From NCBI GenBank assembly GCA_964409635.1, contig CAYPEL010000020.1, forward strand, positions 1 to 26,458: a DNA stretch of 26,458 nucleotides, read 5' to 3'. Each line of letters starts with the position of its first letter. The stretch's first letter is position 1. Position numbers and translations under genes: made by a program. This DNA is from CAYPEL01 sp964409635 (GTDB taxonomy: Bacteria; Pseudomonadota; Gammaproteobacteria; DSM-19610). Under the pieces are notes generated by a model. The model was not told the origin of the DNA. It saw only the letters and a list, made by a program, of their open reading frames with translations, and searched no databases. Positions 16,358 through 24,119 of this stretch are shown piece after piece.

Positions 16358-16524
16358 GAAAACATCGATATAGTTACTCTATGAAAAGTTATTTTATGCG
16401 ATTTTTTCTCCACCTGCTCATTTATTGTTCTGCCAACAGATGATGAAAACAAAGCCTTTTTTACCCGGCATTCAAGTGCTGCTATTCCTGTACAGCTTGC
16501 GAACAGAATTTTCTGAGTATCGAT
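16358..16524. other. Divergent intergenic region between efflux operon and lptD
   Basis: These 167 bases separate genes transcribed away from each other and must contain promoters for both. It is AT-rich near 16380-16410. I found no clear -35/-10 pair, no repeat and no convincing sigma-E-type promoter for lptD. Confidence 0.3.
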
Positions 16525-18885
16525 GTGATTAAATCACTCACCGGCCTGATTACGGGTTTACTTTTATGGCAAAATCTGTTTGCCGAAACCTGCCTGGATG
16601 GGCAGCAAGGCGCCGATTGCCAGGAACAAACCACACCAGCACAGCAGCCTGATTCTGCCACGAATGAAAACCCTGATCCCAGATTAACTCTGACCAACGA
16701 AAACGCTCAACGTTCCGATGCCTCTTACACCCGCCCTGCCGGAGTGCATTCAGCCTGGAATGTGTGCCCGCCACCACCAAAACGAAATATCCAGCCCGCT
16801 ACGGCTGGCAATAAGGACGAAGAACCCCTGCAGATTGGCGGCTCGGAAGCCATGCGTAACGCCGAAGGACACTACAGTATTTCGGGTGAAGGCATTTTCG
16901 AACGCGGTAACGAGCGAATCCAGGCCGACCAGATTGATTATTTCTCAGCGGATAATACTGTTGAGGTCAGCGGGCGTTTAATCTATGACAATCCAACCGA
17001 ACGTATACTCGGCAAACGCGGCAAGTTCTGGCTCAACGAAGACCGCGGTGAAATTGAAAACATCTACTACAAGCTCTACGACCGCCATGTACTCGGCAAA
17101 GCCGACCGGGCTTACCTCGATGAACCAGGTATCACGCGCTATGACGATGCCACCTACAGCACCTGCCCGGACGGCAGCAAAGTCTGGCGCATAAAAGCTG
17201 AAAAAATAGTATTGGATCAGAACGAAGGTATCGGAACTGCACTGGGTGCGCGTCTCGAGATACAGGGAGTTCCGGTACTCTACACTCCCTTCATGAACTT
17301 TCCGATTGATGACCGCCGCAAAACCGGTTTCCTGGTGCCTAGTTTTGGTCAATCCGATAATGGCGGTTTTGACTTGCGCATCCCGTACTATTTTAATATC
17401 GCACCACATTATGACGCCACGCTGACGCCACGCTATCTAAGTAAGCGCGGCTCACAATTTACCACAGAATTGCGCCACCTGGGTGATCGCAGCACGAGTC
17501 TTTTCAGCTATGAATATATACCGAATGACAAACTGACAGACCAAAGCCGCAACCGCTTGTTAGTACGCAATACGGCGCATTTTGGAAATCATCTGACGAC
17601 AAACATTCACTATGACCGGGTATCGGATAAAGAATATCTCGAAGATCTCGGCGATTCACTCAGCCTGGCAAGTGTAACATTCCTGCAGCGATCCGCAGAG
17701 GCCCGTTACAACACGGACTGGTGGAACCTGGGCCTGCGCTTCGACGACTACCAGATACTCGACCGGAATCTGGCGCCGGGCAGCCGACCCTATCAGCGCC
17801 TGCCACAGATTACTTTTACCTCAACACTACCGGTTAATCCATACGGTACTTCTATCAACCTGAATGCCGAGCTGGTGAATTTCCGGCAGGACACCCGCGT
17901 TACTGGCAAACGCGCAGATTTCTGGCCACGGATCAGCCTGCCATTGCGGCGTGCCGCGTACGAAATCACACCCAGTCTGAGCTACCGGCTAACCAGCTAT
18001 GATCTGAACAATCAATCGGCAGGTATACCCGCGAGCATCACACGCACCATGCCGGTCGCCAGCCTGGATAACAAATTATTTTTAGAGCGTGATTTTTCGC
18101 TCGGCAAAACCGGTTTTACGCAAACTCTGGAGCCGAGGTTGTTCTATCTTTATGCAGGCGGGCGTGACCAGTCTGATATACCTTTGTTTGATACCAGTGA
18201 GCCCACTTTTACTTACCGTGAATTATTTGTCGAGAACCGCTTCACGGGCGCAGACCGAATGGGTGATGCCAACCAAATAGCGTTATCTCTTACCAGCCGT
18301 TTGATCGATAACCGCACCGGCATTGAACGGCTAAGGGCTTCCATCGGTCAATTATTTTATTTCCAGAACCGCACGGTAAGGCTGGATAACAGCCCGCCGG
18401 ATAATACCTCTTCATCCGATATTGCCGGTGAATTGGATCTGGCTCTGAGTAACAGCTGGACAGCCCGCTCAGACCTGATCATTAATCCGCGTGATGTTAC
18501 GACCGAACGCGCTAACGTCCGTTTGCAATATCACCCCTCTTTCAGAAAGCTGGCCAATATCGCCTACCGCTACCGGCGCGGTGAACAAAACCAGATCGAT
18601 ACTTCGATGCTTTGGCCAATCGCCAGAAACTGGCATGTTGTCGGCCGCTGGTATTACGATATCAGTGATACCAAAACCCTGGAAAAACTTGCCGGTATCG
18701 AGTACGAAAGCTGCTGCTGGAGTGCGCAACTGGTCGTCCGTAATTTTGTCGACACCATCGAAAAGGATAACAACACGGCCATCCTTTTTCAGTTCGTCCT
18801 GAAAGGGTTGACCCGCATCGGCAGTAATATCGAATCCGTGCTGGAAGATGGTATCCTAGGCTATACCAGCAGCCCGGAAGAGTAA
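16525..18885 (+). CDS. lptD: LPS-assembly outer membrane protein LptD
   Basis: LptD forms, with lipoprotein LptE, the outer-membrane translocon that places LPS in the outer leaflet. The GTG at 16525 gives a signal peptide (MIKSLTGLITGLLLWQNLFA) cut before E21; the overlapping ATG at 16523 runs into a stop at once. Residues about 100-250 are the periplasmic OstA/beta-jellyroll domain (GEGIFERGNERIQADQIDY). The rest is the beta-barrel, with alternating aromatic strands. Cysteines at 23, 32 or 81, at 214, and the pair C730-C731 (ESCCW) are placed like the four that form LptD's interdomain disulfides in E. coli. At 786 residues it has normal length. It heads the lptD-surA-pdxA-ksgA run; surA begins 3 bases after its stop. 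Confidence 0.96.
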   Translation: MIKSLTGLITGLLLWQNLFAETCLDGQQGADCQEQTTPAQQPDSATNENPDPRLTLTNENAQRSDASYTRPAGVHSAWNVCPPPPKRNIQPATAGNKDEEPLQIGGSEAMRNAEGHYSISGEGIFERGNERIQADQIDYFSADNTVEVSGRLIYDNPTERILGKRGKFWLNEDRGEIENIYYKLYDRHVLGKADRAYLDEPGITRYDDATYSTCPDGSKVWRIKAEKIVLDQNEGIGTALGARLEIQGVPVLYTPFMNFPIDDRRKTGFLVPSFGQSDNGGFDLRIPYYFNIAPHYDATLTPRYLSKRGSQFTTELRHLGDRSTSLFSYEYIPNDKLTDQSRNRLLVRNTAHFGNHLTTNIHYDRVSDKEYLEDLGDSLSLASVTFLQRSAEARYNTDWWNLGLRFDDYQILDRNLAPGSRPYQRLPQITFTSTLPVNPYGTSINLNAELVNFRQDTRVTGKRADFWPRISLPLRRAAYEITPSLSYRLTSYDLNNQSAGIPASITRTMPVASLDNKLFLERDFSLGKTGFTQTLEPRLFYLYAGGRDQSDIPLFDTSEPTFTYRELFVENRFTGADRMGDANQIALSLTSRLIDNRTGIERLRASIGQLFYFQNRTVRLDNSPPDNTSSSDIAGELDLALSNSWTARSDLIINPRDVTTERANVRLQYHPSFRKLANIAYRYRRGEQNQIDTSMLWPIARNWHVVGRWYYDISDTKTLEKLAGIEYESCCWSAQLVVRNFVDTIEKDNNTAILFQFVLKGLTRIGSNIESVLEDGILGYTSSPEE

Positions 18886-18888
18886 CAC

Positions 18889-20175
18889 ATGAAGCGTAAA
18901 ACCCTGTCCCTATTAATGATGTTGCTCATCAGCGGATCCCTGCAGGCATTCGAACCACTCAACCGCATCGTCACCATCGTCAATGATGATGTCATCCTGG
19001 AAAGCCAGCTCAACAACCGCGAAGCCATCGTGCTCGGCCAATTACAGGAAAAAAAAACCCAGACTCCACCCAGATCTCAACTTAGAAAGCAGGTACTCGA
19101 CCGGCTGATCCTGGAAAATCTCCAGCTCCAGCTGGCCAAACGCAGTGGTATTAACATCGACGATGACACGCTGAACAATGCCTTGCGCGGCATGGCCCAG
19201 GAAAACGGTATGTCTCTGTCAGCTTTCCGTGACAAACTTGAAAGTGAAGGTTACAACTACATCCCATTCCGCGAACAGCTACGCGATGAAATCACCATGA
19301 ACCGGGTTCGGCAAGAAATGGTTGAAAACCGTATCCAGATTTCAGAGCAGGAAATTGACAATCTGCTCGCCAGCTCCAGTGGGCTAGAAAACCGCGGCAA
19401 AACATTCCGGCTCGCACATATTTTAATTTCCGTCCCTGATGCTGCCTCACCCAAACAGATAGAAAAAGCGCAGGCGCGTGCAGCAACGATCCTGACCAAG
19501 CTCAAATCAGGTGAAGATTTTGCAAAACTGGCCATCGCAGAATCAGACGGCCGGCAAGCGCTGGAAGGTGGCGATCTGGGGTGGCGCGAGGCCAGCAAAC
19601 TGCCTTCCTTGTTTACCGATGAAGTGCGCAAGTTGGATCAGGGCGGAATCAGTGATGTTATCCGTAGCCCAAGCGGCTTCCATATCATCAAGCTAACCGG
19701 CAGCCAGGGTGGCAAATCGCACAACATCACGCAAACCCGCGCCCGCCACATATTATTAAAACCGGACGCGTTCTCTACCAACAATGATATCCGCACCAAA
19801 CTGGAACAGATTCACGAACGTGTTATCCACGGCGACGATTTTGCAGTACTGGCGCGCGCCTATTCCGAAGACCCGGGCTCTGCCAGCCAGGGAGGAGACC
19901 TTGGTTGGGTCAGCCCCGGCACCATGGTGCCCGAATTTGAAAAGGTCATGCAACAACTGCAACCTGACGAAATCAGCCAACCTATCGAAAGCCGCTTCGG
20001 TTGGCACCTGATACAGGTGCTCGAACGTCGCAGCCACGATAACTCGGATGAATTCCGGCGCACACAGGCCCGGGAGGCAATACGCCGCCGCAAGACGGAT
20101 GATGAAATGGAGACCTGGATCCGCCGCTTGAGAGACGAATCCTATATCGAGCACCAACCCAACCCGGCATCGTGA
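18889..20175 (+). CDS. surA: Periplasmic chaperone / peptidyl-prolyl isomerase SurA
   Basis: SurA escorts outer membrane proteins, including LptD, across the periplasm to the BAM complex. A signal peptide ends at LQA (residue 20), followed by FEPLNRIVTIVNDDVILESQL, the N-terminal chaperone domain. Two parvulin domains start near residue 174 (RLAHILISVP) and residue 285 (ARHILLKPD), both with the closing GFHIIKL or GWHLIQVLE motif. A C-terminal helix completes the chaperone module. At 428 residues it matches E. coli SurA. Its TGA stop overlaps the pdxA GTG start (GTGA), implying translational coupling. Co-transcription with lptD suits the need for SurA in LptD assembly. Confidence 0.96.
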   Translation: MKRKTLSLLMMLLISGSLQAFEPLNRIVTIVNDDVILESQLNNREAIVLGQLQEKKTQTPPRSQLRKQVLDRLILENLQLQLAKRSGINIDDDTLNNALRGMAQENGMSLSAFRDKLESEGYNYIPFREQLRDEITMNRVRQEMVENRIQISEQEIDNLLASSSGLENRGKTFRLAHILISVPDAASPKQIEKAQARAATILTKLKSGEDFAKLAIAESDGRQALEGGDLGWREASKLPSLFTDEVRKLDQGGISDVIRSPSGFHIIKLTGSQGGKSHNITQTRARHILLKPDAFSTNNDIRTKLEQIHERVIHGDDFAVLARAYSEDPGSASQGGDLGWVSPGTMVPEFEKVMQQLQPDEISQPIESRFGWHLIQVLERRSHDNSDEFRRTQAREAIRRRKTDDEMETWIRRLRDESYIEHQPNPAS

Positions 20176-21158
20176 ATCAACCACCCCGGATTGCGGTTAC
20201 CACGGGCGAACCAGCGGGTATAGGACCCGACTTATGCATCCTGGCGGATTCACAAAATTTTCCAGCAGAACTGGTGTTGATCGGTGATCCGGATCTAATC
20301 GAGCAACGCGCCGCCTTATTACAGTTGCCCGCCACTTTTTCCGATTATGATCCGGAGCGGCCTCCACAAGCCGGCCGTATTGTCATAAATCGTGTTACAA
20401 CACTCTCACCAGTAACCGCAGGCAAGCTGGATCCAGCCAATGCAAACTATGTATTACGCACACTGGATCGTGCTGTGGAAGCTTGCCTGTCCGGAGAATT
20501 TGACGCCATGGTGACTTGCCCGGTACAGAAATCCATTATCAACCAGGCCGGCATTGCCTTTACCGGGCACACAGAATATCTGCAGGCAAGCACTCAATCC
20601 GATCAGGTCGTTATGCTGCTTGCCGCACCCCAGTTACGCGTTGCCCTGGCAACGACCCACCTAGCCTTGCGGGATGTTGCCGATGCTCTGTCTATAGAAG
20701 GTTTGATCAGCACTATACGTTGTCTGCACCGTGGCCTGGTCAGACAACTGGGCATCATCAATCCGGCCATTCTGGTAACCGGTCTTAATCCTCATGCGGG
20801 TGAAGAAGGTCATCTCGGTAGCGAAGAGACTGAAATTATTCAGCCTGCAATTGAACAATTACGCAAACAAGGTATCCAGGTAGAAGGCCCACTTCCTGCC
20901 GACACCCTGTTCACGCCCCCTTTTCTGGAACGGGCAGATGCCGTGCTTGCCATGTACCATGATCAGGGTTTGCCGGTGCTAAAACACCTTGGTTTTGGTC
21001 ACGCAGTGAACATCACGTTAGGCCTGCCAATCATCCGCACGTCGGTCGATCATGGCACCGCGCTGACACTGGCCGGCAGCGGCCGGGCCGAGCCAGGCAG
21101 TTTGTATGCCGCCATTAATACTGCACTGGATATGGTCGCCGTCCAGAACAAAACATGA
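20172..21158 (+). CDS. pdxA: 4-hydroxythreonine-4-phosphate dehydrogenase
   Basis: PdxA oxidises 4-phosphohydroxy-L-threonine in pyridoxal 5'-phosphate synthesis, in the cytoplasm. Signature blocks are present: TTGEPAGIGPDL at the start, FTGHTEYLQ with a metal-binding His, GLNPHAGEEGHLGSEE, MYHDQGLPVLKHLGFG, and IRTSVDHGTALTLAG. At 328 residues it is of normal length. The start is GTG at 20172, overlapping the surA stop; its own stop overlaps the ksgA ATG (ATGA). The surA-pdxA-ksgA order is conserved in many gammaproteobacteria. Confidence 0.96.
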   Translation: MNQPPRIAVTTGEPAGIGPDLCILADSQNFPAELVLIGDPDLIEQRAALLQLPATFSDYDPERPPQAGRIVINRVTTLSPVTAGKLDPANANYVLRTLDRAVEACLSGEFDAMVTCPVQKSIINQAGIAFTGHTEYLQASTQSDQVVMLLAAPQLRVALATTHLALRDVADALSIEGLISTIRCLHRGLVRQLGIINPAILVTGLNPHAGEEGHLGSEETEIIQPAIEQLRKQGIQVEGPLPADTLFTPPFLERADAVLAMYHDQGLPVLKHLGFGHAVNITLGLPIIRTSVDHGTALTLAGSGRAEPGSLYAAINTALDMVAVQNKT

Positions 21159-21940
21159 AACACCGGGCAAGGAAACGCTTTGGCCAGAACTTCCTGCACG
21201 ATACGCAGGTCATCGAACAAATTATTCAAGCGGTAAACCCAAAGCCGGATCAGCATCTGATAGAAATTGGCCCCGGCCAGGGTGCCATTACGCTCCCCTT
21301 GCTCAGGGCAAGCGGCCGCCTTGAGGTTATAGAACTGGATCGTGACCTGATAACACCGCTCGCCGAACGCTGCCAGAACATTGGGAAACTAACGATACAC
21401 AACGATGATGCGCTGCAATTTCCCTTCGACAAACTCAATCATGCCGGAAAACTACGCGTAATCGGCAACCTGCCCTACAACATCTCAACGCCTTTGTTGT
21501 TTCACCTGCTCGAATTCACCGGACTGATTTCCGATATGCATTTTATGCTGCAAAATGAAGTCGTCGACCGGCTGGCCGCAAAACCTGGCACACGCGACTA
21601 CGGCCGCCTTTCAATCATGGTGCAATTTCACTGCGATGTTAGCAAGTTGTTCATGATCGGGCCAGATGCATTTCAACCCGCCCCCAAAGTTGATTCGGCC
21701 TTTGTCCGTCTTATACCGCACCCTAAGCCTCCAGTCAGTGTGATCAATACGGCGGCCTTTGCACAGGTAGTAAAACAAGCCTTTTCACAACGGCGGAAAA
21801 CCTTGCGGAATAATTTACGTAACACATTGCCTGCAGCAGAGATAGAAGCGGCCGGGATTGACTTTAGCCTGCGAGCAGAAACACTTTCACTGGCAGACTT
21901 CGCCAAACTGGCCGATCAGCTGGAAAAATATTCCGGTTGA
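21155..21940 (+). CDS. rsmA: 16S rRNA (adenine1518-N6/adenine1519-N6)-dimethyltransferase
   Basis: RsmA, also called KsgA, uses S-adenosylmethionine to dimethylate two adjacent adenines in the 3'-terminal hairpin of 16S rRNA, a late step in 30S assembly. Motifs are GQNFLHD near the N-terminus, the SAM-binding loop EIGPGQGAIT, the acidic end of strand 2 (VIELDRDL) and the catalytic NLPYNIST. The C-terminal helical domain contains QRRKTLRNNL. At 261 residues it is close to the usual length. The ATG overlaps the pdxA stop. A gene on the opposite strand converges on it, with 28 bases between the stops, which separates it from apaG in this genome. Confidence 0.96.
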   Translation: MKHRARKRFGQNFLHDTQVIEQIIQAVNPKPDQHLIEIGPGQGAITLPLLRASGRLEVIELDRDLITPLAERCQNIGKLTIHNDDALQFPFDKLNHAGKLRVIGNLPYNISTPLLFHLLEFTGLISDMHFMLQNEVVDRLAAKPGTRDYGRLSIMVQFHCDVSKLFMIGPDAFQPAPKVDSAFVRLIPHPKPPVSVINTAAFAQVVKQAFSQRRKTLRNNLRNTLPAAEIEAAGIDFSLRAETLSLADFAKLADQLEKYSG

Positions 21941-21968
21941 GAGGCTACTGAGTAAAGTTACGCGCTAA

Positions 21969-22451
21969 CTACCAACGCTTCTGGGCATACACAAACGCCT
22001 GGCTCAATTCATCTCTTTCAAGTCCATTCGCCTGACCGCCACTGCCGGCCAGCAGGCTGTTATACGTTGAGTCCGGCATAGATTTCGATACCTTGATTGC
22101 AACCCCCTGATCACCAAACAAGCGGGCCAGTCTCAACCCATTGCCTCGTTTGCGTGTTTTTTTCGGGATATACGACCGGAACAGGTTAATTAGGTTAGCC
22201 GTTGAAAAATGATCCGCCCGACTATTTACTGTAGATTGCACTTCTTCCTCAACCATTACAGGAGGAATAGACAGATCCTCACTTGCTAGCAGCCCGGCAG
22301 GAAAAATGAAACCGGCTAGCAGCATAATACGGACTAATCCACGGGGAAACATATGAGATTGAATTTGCACTTTTGACACAGGCTCAGCTAAAGTAATCGG
22401 ACTGGTGACTAGTATCCAAATAACGACAGGATATACTGTGACCTGCTTCAC
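21969..22451 (-). CDS. Unrecognised exported protein, convergent with ksgA
   Basis: I do not recognise this protein. The longest frame begins with GTG at 22451 and gives 160 residues; an internal ATG at 22352 gives 127. Both N-termini look like secretion signals (VVIWILVTSPITLAEP, or LVRIMLLAGFIFPAGLLASE). The mature part is polar and basic, with RSYIPKKTRKRGNG near the middle and the ending QAFVYAQKRW. No Cys-based motif or repeat is seen. It lies between ksgA and apaG on the other strand, where related genomes have the two genes in line. Codon use is not obviously foreign. A secretory signal and uninterrupted frame support a real gene, but its start and function are open. Confidence 0.5.
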   Translation of the reverse strand: MKQVTVYPVVIWILVTSPITLAEPVSKVQIQSHMFPRGLVRIMLLAGFIFPAGLLASEDLSIPPVMVEEEVQSTVNSRADHFSTANLINLFRSYIPKKTRKRGNGLRLARLFGDQGVAIKVSKSMPDSTYNSLLAGSGGQANGLERDELSQAFVYAQKRW

Positions 22452-22615
22452 ACTTCTAGCTACCCGGCCGCAATCAGCTGACCGGTTATTTTGACAATTT
22501 ACAGCGTTATAATCATCAAAACCTGCTGATTTACCCCATAAATACCAATAAAATCATATACTGAAAAAACGAAACCACGTATCCTGTGCACTCGATACCA
22601 AACCAAGAAATATCC

Positions 22616-22996
22616 ATGGCCAGCAACAATTACAATATCCAGGTTAATGTTAAAACCCAATACATTGAAGAACAGTCAGCGCCAGATTATGACCGCTTCG
22701 TATTCGCCTATACCATAACCATTAAAAACGAAGGCAATGTACCGGCCCGGTTACTGACCCGTCACTGGATAATCACTGATGCCAATAACAAGGTACAGGA
22801 AGTCAAAGGCGAAGGCGTGGTGGGTGAACATCCGCACTTGCAACCTGGTGAAAAATTTCGCTACACCAGTGGTACGATGATAGAAACTTCAGTTGGCAGT
22901 ATGCGCGGCAGTTATCAGATGATCGCTGACGATGGCGTTGAATTTGATGCTGAAATTTTCCCCTTCACACTGTCCATACCGCGCACGCTGCACTAA
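22616..22996 (+). CDS. apaG: ApaG domain protein
   Basis: ApaG is a small fibronectin-III/immunoglobulin-like fold protein found beside apaH; its biochemical role is not settled, with proposed links to nucleotide binding. The 126-residue protein starting at the ATG at 22616 has the usual length and all typical blocks: YDRFVFAYTITIKNEG, LLTRHWIITDANNKVQEV, GEGVVGEHPHLQPGE and YTSGTMIETSVGSMRGSY. A GTG at 22586 would add ten residues without support in the family. The gene is 28 bases before apaH on the same strand, indicating co-transcription. Confidence 0.95.
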   Translation: MASNNYNIQVNVKTQYIEEQSAPDYDRFVFAYTITIKNEGNVPARLLTRHWIITDANNKVQEVKGEGVVGEHPHLQPGEKFRYTSGTMIETSVGSMRGSYQMIADDGVEFDAEIFPFTLSIPRTLH

Positions 22997-23024
22997 CAGC
23001 CAAACACAAGCTCCTAGCTGACGT

Positions 23025-23855
23025 ATGACTATCTATGCCATTGGTGATGTGCAGGGCTGTTTCGACGAACTCCAGCGGCTGCTTAAGAAAATAAAATACA
23101 ACCCGGATAGCGACCAACTCTGGTTCGCAGGTGACCTGATCAACCGCGGACCGAAGTCACTTGAGACCTTACGCTTTATTAAACAACACGCCTACGCCTG
23201 CGTGCTTGGCAATCATGATTTACACCTGCTCGCCGGAGCCAGCCATGAAAAGTTCCGCCGCCGTAAAGACACACTGGACGATATTTTTAATGCACCTGAT
23301 CTGGAAGAATTAACCCACTGGCTTCGCCAGCAACCCTTATTACACCACGATAAGGATTGTGGTTTCACCATGATTCACGCAGGCTTGCCGCCACAGTGGG
23401 ATTTAGAAATAGCAAAACGCCGCGCACATGAAGTGGAAGCCGTATTGCGTAACGGCGACCACACCGCATTCTTTGAACATATGTACGGCAACCAACCAGA
23501 TCAATGGTCTGATAAACTTGATGGCTGGGACAGGCTGCGCTTTATCACCAATTGTTTTACCCGGTTAAGATATTGCACGCAGCAAGGCCATCTAGCACTG
23601 GACGAAAAAGGCCAACCCGGCAGCCAGGGTTCTGGTCTGCAACCCTGGTTTTCTTGGCCGCACCGAAAAACCCGACACTCAAAAATACTGTTTGGCCACT
23701 GGTCAACACTGGGCGCCTACCAGGGTAATAATGTTTATGCGCTGGATACCGGCTGCCTATGGGGCGGCAAACTTACCGCCTTAAAAATCAGCGATACGGC
23801 AACCCGGATAGAACTGGACTGCCCCGGCGCCCGCAAACCGGAGGTTGGTTATTAG
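23025..23855 (+). CDS. apaH: Symmetrical bis(5'-nucleosyl)-tetraphosphatase (Ap4A hydrolase)
   Basis: ApaH splits Ap4A into two ADP molecules, limiting a stress dinucleotide and removing Np4-type RNA caps. The PPP-family metallophosphatase blocks are clear: GDVQGCFDEL, GDLINRGPKSL, GNHDLHLL, IHAGLPPQW and FGHWSTLG, with the closing LDTGCLWGG. At 276 residues it matches E. coli ApaH. ATG at 23025. It ends the conserved cluster; no hairpin terminator is obvious in the 264 bases before the next gene. Confidence 0.96.
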   Translation: MTIYAIGDVQGCFDELQRLLKKIKYNPDSDQLWFAGDLINRGPKSLETLRFIKQHAYACVLGNHDLHLLAGASHEKFRRRKDTLDDIFNAPDLEELTHWLRQQPLLHHDKDCGFTMIHAGLPPQWDLEIAKRRAHEVEAVLRNGDHTAFFEHMYGNQPDQWSDKLDGWDRLRFITNCFTRLRYCTQQGHLALDEKGQPGSQGSGLQPWFSWPHRKTRHSKILFGHWSTLGAYQGNNVYALDTGCLWGGKLTALKISDTATRIELDCPGARKPEVGY

Positions 23856-24119
23856 AGGTTCAGAAGTGAATAAAGGTGTCAGATTTATTTTTCGATATAC
23901 CTCAATTTTTTTCACTAAAATCTAATACAAAGTATCTGCCGGAATACAACTGGTTATTCAAACAGGCTGGTGCCGTTTCGGTTAGATCATACTAGTTAAC
24001 GCATACGCAATAACAACGACTTAACCCTTTTTTATCCGCTGACTTGGCAATTACCCGGGAATACGTTCTAATGAACCGGTAGTTTAATAATTAATAACAA
24101 TATGAGGATGAGGATGGGT

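Noticed and set aside
22491..22513. TTGACA and TATAAT boxes upstream of apaG
   Set aside because: The hexamers are only 11 bases apart instead of about 17, so they cannot work together; TATAAT alone is weak evidence.
23936..23950. Third copy of the regulator site upstream of the di-haem peroxidase (CTGCCGGAATACAAC)
   Set aside because: Only 10 of 15 bases agree and the right arm is not preserved, so it is not distinguishable from chance.
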